Shown piece by piece: positions 4,521 through 7,681 of a stretch of DNA of 7,681 bases. Made by a program: the position numbers and the translations under genes. The notes under the pieces are model-generated. The model saw only the letters and a list, made by a program, of their open reading frames with translations, had not been told where the DNA came from and did no database searches. The stretch's first letter is position 1. Each line of letters begins with the position of its first letter. The DNA is from Clostridia bacterium (GTDB lineage: Bacteria; Bacillota; Clostridia; Oscillospirales; QAMX01): assembly GCA_017547975.1 (NCBI GenBank), contig JAFYNU010000176.1:1-7681 (forward strand), given 5' to 3'.

Positions 4521-5325
4521 AAATCACAAATTTGTCTTCTTCCTTGAGGTCCAGGGCGTCCACGATGGCGTTGAAGTTGGCGGGGGCTTCCTGCAGGCCG
4601 GCTTCGTGGTGGGCGTCGGAGCCAAAATAGAACTTACAGCCCGCGTCCTTGGCCAGGCGGTAGGGGCGCAGGTTCGATTCCACGGCGAAGTCACCCTGAT
4701 TTACGTAGGCTTGGTGGGGGAAGTTGAGCTCGATGCCCATGCCAACCCTGGCGGCCTCCTTGAAGAGGTCGGTCATGGCGGCGTCGGAGATCATATTCAG
4801 GGCGTCGATGTGGTCCCGGATATTCCGGGGGGCCATCAGGGAGCAGGTCATGTGGGCAAGACCCACCTTATGGAAGGGGATATCCGCCTTGAGGATCGTT
4901 TCGAAGCGGCTGACCCACAGTCTGGCCCGGGCGGGGATGTTGTCGTCACAGGGGTCGATGGTGAAGCCATCCATGTGCAGGTGGGTATGGGGCACGATGA
5001 CGAAGGCAAAGCGGTCGAAGTGCTCCTTGGCAACCCCGATGGTGCCGTATTTGTCCATGTCGGTCTCCACACCGAAGAGGAAGCGCATGCCCTCCTCCTG
5101 GGGCAGGGGGAGCGCCGGGGCAATATGGGCGGTGTTTTGAATATCGTAAAATTCGAAGGGTTCCTTTTTCACGTCCTCATCCCAATAGTGGTCGGTGAGG
5201 ACCAGGGTTTTCAGGCCGTTGCGTTTCCCGTATGCCAGGATGGAGGCGGGGTTCTGGGTTGGGTCCCCGGAACAGAGGGAAAGGCCGGAATGGATGTGCA
5301 TATCGTGGTCAATAACAAAGCGCAT
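4519..5325 (-). CDS. PHP-domain metal-dependent phosphoesterase
   Basis: This 268-residue protein carries the motifs of the PHP (polymerase and histidinol phosphatase) fold, a barrel that binds three metals and cleaves phosphate esters. Visible are H10-x-H12 (DMHIHS), D45-H46 (LTDHYWDE), E87 (GVETDMD), H113 and H115 (VPHTHLH), H158 (GLAHMT), E199 (GIELNF) and D237-x-H239 (GSDAHH). Length suits the stand-alone histidinol-phosphatase-like group, but no his genes are near. In a carbohydrate operon a sugar-phosphate or nucleotide phosphatase is more likely; the substrate is unknown. The frame is open to 5400, but the upstream ATGs lie in the promoter, so the start at 5325 is chosen: GGGAGG ends 9 bases before it, versus 3 bases before the alternative ATG at 5331. 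It is the first gene of a two-gene operon. Confidence 0.82.
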   Translation of the reverse strand: MRFVIDHDMHIHSGLSLCSGDPTQNPASILAYGKRNGLKTLVLTDHYWDEDVKKEPFEFYDIQNTAHIAPALPLPQEEGMRFLFGVETDMDKYGTIGVAKEHFDRFAFVIVPHTHLHMDGFTIDPCDDNIPARARLWVSRFETILKADIPFHKVGLAHMTCSLMAPRNIRDHIDALNMISDAAMTDLFKEAARVGMGIELNFPHQAYVNQGDFAVESNLRPYRLAKDAGCKFYFGSDAHHEAGLQEAPANFNAIVDALDLKEEDKFVI

Positions 5326-5332
5326 GATCATG

Positions 5333-5340
5333 TTCCTCCC
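5333..5340 (-). promoter_or_regulatory. Shine-Dalgarno deciding the PHP gene start
   Basis: The minus strand reads GGGAGGAA. The distance from GGAGG to the ATG at 5325 is normal (9 bases), whereas the ATG at 5331 is too close (3 bases). This sets the start at 5325 and gives the N-terminus MRFVIDHDMHIHS. Confidence 0.75.
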
Positions 5341-5371
5341 TGCGGATGGCATTGGTTTTTTCCTTGCCATC

Positions 5372-5400
5372 ATTGTAGCAGATTTTTTCCCAGCTTTCAA
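5372..5400 (-). promoter_or_regulatory. Promoter of the PHP/sialidase-fold operon
   Basis: On the minus strand TTGAAA (5395-5400) and TACAAT (5372-5377) are 17 bases apart, and TGC before the -10 gives an extended element (TGnTACAAT). Transcription should start near 5365, about 40 bases before the start codon. It excludes translation starts upstream of about 5365. Confidence 0.85.
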
Positions 5401-5412
5401 GGCTTTTTGCCC

Positions 5413-5441
5413 TTTCTTTTTGGGTACGGCTGTGGTAGAAT
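5413..5441 (+). promoter_or_regulatory. Promoter of the serine hydrolase/GH2 operon
   Basis: TGGTAGAAT (5433-5441) is a good extended -10 element. The -35 position at 17-base spacing, TTTCTT (5413-5418), is weak, which suggests dependence on the extended element or an activator. The promoter diverges from the PHP promoter, with only 12 bases between the two -35 boxes, so a single bound regulator could affect both operons. Confidence 0.65.
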
Positions 5442-5461
5442 AAAGAAAATTTCAACCACAG
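5430..5461. promoter_or_regulatory. Candidate operator: inverted repeat CTGTGGT-18-ACCACAG
   Basis: CTGTGGT (5430-5436) and ACCACAG (5455-5461) are perfect 7-base complements separated by 18 bases, a centre-to-centre distance of 25 bases. The left arm overlaps the extended -10 of the plus-strand promoter and the right arm lies just before the Shine-Dalgarno. It could bind a repressor across the start site or, if both arms were transcribed, fold in the leader; the left arm lies upstream of the expected start, so the DNA role is more likely. Chance cannot be ruled out. Confidence 0.35.
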
Positions 5462-5476
5462 GAAGGAGCCATTCCC

Positions 5477-6610
5477 ATGAAATATCTGGATACCAAAAAA
5501 CTCGCCGAAGCCATCACCCGCCGGGTGGAAGCCGACCTGGCGTACCATCGGGTCGGGGGCTGCGCCATGCGGGTCATGCAGGAGGGCCGCCCGGTCTACG
5601 AGGCCGTTTTCGGCGAAAAGACCCCCGGCGAGGGGGACCCCCTCCCCATCGATGCCGTCTACCGCATGGCCAGCATGACCAAACCGGTCACCGCCGCCGC
5701 CGTCCTGCGGGAGATCTCCCTGGGGCACCTGCACCTTTTTGACCGGATCTCCGACTTTATCCCCGGCTACAAGGAAATGGAGATCGGCCGCCTGAACGAA
5801 CAGGGCGAGATCGAGGTCACCGGCAAGGCGCAAAACGCCATGCGGCTCATCCACGTCCTCACCCACACCTCCGGGGTGGGCACCGCCGAATTGGGCACCA
5901 AGGAACTGGGCGATTTCGGCCGTCCTGCCGGCATGAATCTGAAAGCCGTGACCGAATATTTCGCCACCGTCCCCCTCTCCTTTGACCCCTATACCCAGAC
6001 CGCCTACTCGGCCCTTTTGGGACTGGACATCGCCGCCCGGCTGGTGGAGATCACCTCCGGCATGGACTTCCAGAGCTACCTGACCAAATATTTCTTCGAG
6101 CCCCTGGGCATGGTGGATACCTGCTTCGCCCCCACCTCCGCACAGCGGGAGCGTTTCATCGGCATGCACAACCGGGGAGAAGGCAAAAACGTCCCCGGCC
6201 CCACCTACCCGGGCTGCGTGTTCGAAAATTTCCCCGACAGCTACTACTCCGGCGGCGGCGGACTTTCCTCCACCCTGCGGGATTATTCCAAATTTGCCGA
6301 ATTCCTCCTTTGGGGCAATGAGGACATTCTGCCCACCCACGTACTGCGGAACATGAGCCGGGTCTCCCTGCCCGAGAGCCTGATGCCCGGTACCCAGCAG
6401 TGGGGACTTGGCGTGCGGGTCATCGGCGAAAACTACGGCCCCCTCCCCGCCGACAGTTTTGGCTGGAGCGGTGCCTACGGCACCCATTTCTGGGTGGACC
6501 CGGAAAACAAGATCACCGCCGTGTACCTGAAGAATTCGGTCTACGACGGCGGTTCGGGCGCCGTCACCGCCAGAAATTTTGAGGAAGACGTGGCAAGCGC
6601 CCTGTTATAA
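5477..6610 (+). CDS. Serine hydrolase of the class C beta-lactamase (beta-lactamase/transpeptidase) fold
   Basis: This 377-residue protein has the fold's catalytic serine-lysine motif S66-M-T-K69 in YRMASMTKPV, followed by the usual HVLTHTSGV (126-134). The Y-x-N motif is represented by Y177-S-A179, and the usual KTG/HxG strand by GWSG (329-332). The family covers esterases, peptidases, lipases and true beta-lactamases; in sugar-use loci such proteins may act as carbohydrate esterases. The Asn-to-Ala change in Y-x-N and the Trp in the third motif argue against a classical beta-lactamase. No signal peptide is seen, also unlike periplasmic or exported beta-lactamases, so it is probably a cytosolic esterase. 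AAGGAG (5463-5468) lies 8 bases before the ATG. It is the first gene of an operon with the GH2 gene. The true substrate is unknown. Confidence 0.85.
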   Translation: MKYLDTKKLAEAITRRVEADLAYHRVGGCAMRVMQEGRPVYEAVFGEKTPGEGDPLPIDAVYRMASMTKPVTAAAVLREISLGHLHLFDRISDFIPGYKEMEIGRLNEQGEIEVTGKAQNAMRLIHVLTHTSGVGTAELGTKELGDFGRPAGMNLKAVTEYFATVPLSFDPYTQTAYSALLGLDIAARLVEITSGMDFQSYLTKYFFEPLGMVDTCFAPTSAQRERFIGMHNRGEGKNVPGPTYPGCVFENFPDSYYSGGGGLSSTLRDYSKFAEFLLWGNEDILPTHVLRNMSRVSLPESLMPGTQQWGLGVRVIGENYGPLPADSFGWSGAYGTHFWVDPENKITAVYLKNSVYDGGSGAVTARNFEEDVASALL

Positions 6611-6622
6611 GGAGAAATCGAT

Positions 6623-7681
6623 ATGAAATTCCCCATCCAAGAAAACTGGACCGTCACCGGGGCATGGCCCTACACGCCCATCTGGAAGTCCTCCATGGAG
6701 ACCGGCGTACTGTTTGCCGGGACCACCCCCACCATTCCCGCCCGGGTCCCGGGCAGCGTGCAGGACGACCTGCTCCGGGCCGGTCTTCTGCCCGATCCCT
6801 ACTACGAAACCAACTCCCTGCAGTGTGAGTGGGTGGAAAACCGCTTCTGGAGTTACCGCACCACCTTCACCTTCCCCACCGACTGCGTGGGCAAAAAGGT
6901 CCGCCTGGTGCTCAAGGGAGTGGACTACCACGCCCATGTCAGCCTGAACCAGACCCTCCTTGGGGAACACGAGGGGATGTATGTCCCCTTCGTCGCCGAC
7001 GTGACCGAACTGGTCAAACCCGGCGAGGAAAACACCCTGGTGGTCATTTTGGAAAATGCCCCCAACGAGATGGGTCAGATCGGCTACACCAGCCGCACCT
7101 TCACCCAAAAGGCCAGATTTGGCTACAAGTGGGACTTCGGTACCCGCCTGGTGAACCTGGGACTTTACGACGAGGTCTTCCTGGACATCTGCGACGACCC
7201 CCTGGAGGATCTTTCCCTGCGTTACCTGGGGGATGGGCTGGTGGAAGTCAGCGCCAAAAACGACCAACTGACCGCCGAGATCGCCTTCGCCGGTGAAGGA
7301 TTGGACAAGGCCAGCGGCTCCCGTGAAGGCGACCGCACCACCCTGACCCTGCGGGTGGAGAATCCCAAGCTCTGGTGGCCCAACGGCTACGGCGACCAGC
7401 CCCTTTACGACATTACGATTTCCACCCGGGACGACCGGGTCACCCGCCCCTTCGGTCTGCGCACCGTCTCCTACAAAAAGCCGGAGTGCGCCGATCCTTC
7501 CGTCCTCCCCTACGTGCCGGTGATCAACGGCCGGGAGATCTACATCAAGGGGGTCAACATGACGCCCCTGGATCATATGTACGGCGCAGTCACCCGGGAG
7601 CGCTACCAGCGGCTTCTGACCCTGGCCCAATCGGGACATGTGAACCTGATCCGGGTATGGGGCGGCGGCCTCATCGAAAAG
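6623..7681 (+). CDS. GH2 beta-mannosidase-like glycoside hydrolase (3' end outside window)
   Basis: The frame is open from the ATG at 6623 to the window edge, giving the first 353 residues of an enzyme family usually about 800 long. It fits the beta-mannosidase branch of glycoside hydrolase family 2, which releases terminal beta-mannose (or related) residues. Seen in order: a jelly-roll sugar-binding domain (about 1-190) with VPGSVQDDLLRAG (42-54), a conserved ENRFWSYRTTF (72-82) and FGYKWDFGTRL (166-176); an Ig-like domain (about 195-285) with WWPNGYGDQPLY (251-262) and FGLRTV (277-282); and the start of the TIM barrel with IKGVNMTP (308-315) and NLIRVWGGGLIE (341-352). The catalytic Glu residues lie beyond the edge. 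No signal peptide. AAGGAG (6609-6614) overlaps the serine hydrolase stop, with a 12-base gap, so translation is probably coupled. Galactosidase or glucuronidase specificity is less likely given the RVWGGG motif. Confidence 0.88.
   Translation, partial: MKFPIQENWTVTGAWPYTPIWKSSMETGVLFAGTTPTIPARVPGSVQDDLLRAGLLPDPYYETNSLQCEWVENRFWSYRTTFTFPTDCVGKKVRLVLKGVDYHAHVSLNQTLLGEHEGMYVPFVADVTELVKPGEENTLVVILENAPNEMGQIGYTSRTFTQKARFGYKWDFGTRLVNLGLYDEVFLDICDDPLEDLSLRYLGDGLVEVSAKNDQLTAEIAFAGEGLDKASGSREGDRTTLTLRVENPKLWWPNGYGDQPLYDITISTRDDRVTRPFGLRTVSYKKPECADPSVLPYVPVINGREIYIKGVNMTPLDHMYGAVTRERYQRLLTLAQSGHVNLIRVWGGGLIEK

Noticed and set aside
5326..5400. Upstream extension of the PHP protein to a start at 5400
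   Set aside because: The promoter -35 and -10 (5372-5400) lie inside this stretch and a well-spaced Shine-Dalgarno precedes the start at 5325.
3943..5742. Plus-strand ORF of 599 codons
   Set aside because: It is antisense to two genes with clear family motifs and overlaps the start of a third; its composition is that of a shadow frame with low stop density.
5309..6487. Minus-strand ORF of 392 codons
   Set aside because: It is antisense to the serine hydrolase, which has catalytic motifs, a promoter and a Shine-Dalgarno on the other strand.
6605..7639. Minus-strand ORF of 344 codons
   Set aside because: It is antisense to the GH2 gene, whose motifs are unmistakable in the plus frame.

Overview
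The window looks like a chromosomal segment of a GC-rich gut-type member of the Bacillota, most likely class Clostridia and close to Oscillospiraceae/Ruminococcaceae. This rests on strong purine-rich Shine-Dalgarno sites before almost every gene, sigma-A-type promoters with extended -10 elements (TGnTATAAT), a stand-alone PduL-type phosphotransacylase, several saccharolytic genes, and intergenic palindromic repeats of a kind I recall from such genomes. The genus cannot be fixed from the sequence alone. No tRNA, rRNA, CRISPR array, transposase or phage gene is visible.

Layout. Positions 1-115 hold a palindromic repeat. A strong promoter (140-168) drives a pduL gene (216-788), which ends in a hairpin terminator. 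A TIM-barrel sugar isomerase/epimerase-like gene follows (901-1737). The 419-base gap 1738-2156 separates convergent genes and is unusual: a 14-unit degenerate 11-bp tandem array, a 29-base homopyrimidine run, a 12-bp bidirectional terminator, and an almost C-free tract with NAG triplets every 5-6 bases. A YczE/YitT-type membrane protein lies on the minus strand (2157-2795). The 628-base gap 2796-3423 contains T-tracts phased at about 11 bp (predicted bent DNA), a promoter-like site with no obvious gene behind it, and a mosaic of hairpins and short direct repeats.

The right half is a divergent carbohydrate locus. From a shared intergenic region (5326-5476), a minus-strand operon runs through a PHP-domain phosphoesterase (4519-5325) into a sialidase-fold protein (3424-4506). 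A plus-strand operon runs through a class C beta-lactamase-fold serine hydrolase (5477-6610) into a GH2 beta-mannosidase-like enzyme (6623 to the window edge, cut off). Both gene pairs have 12-base gaps and a Shine-Dalgarno touching or overlapping the upstream stop codon, so translational coupling is likely. None of the four proteins shows a signal peptide, which suggests cytoplasmic processing of imported, decorated oligosaccharides. That joint role is inference.

Most noteworthy are the two degenerate short-period arrays flanking the bidirectional terminator, the phased-tract/orphan-promoter/hairpin block at 2893-3412, and the unusual enzyme mix of the divergent locus.
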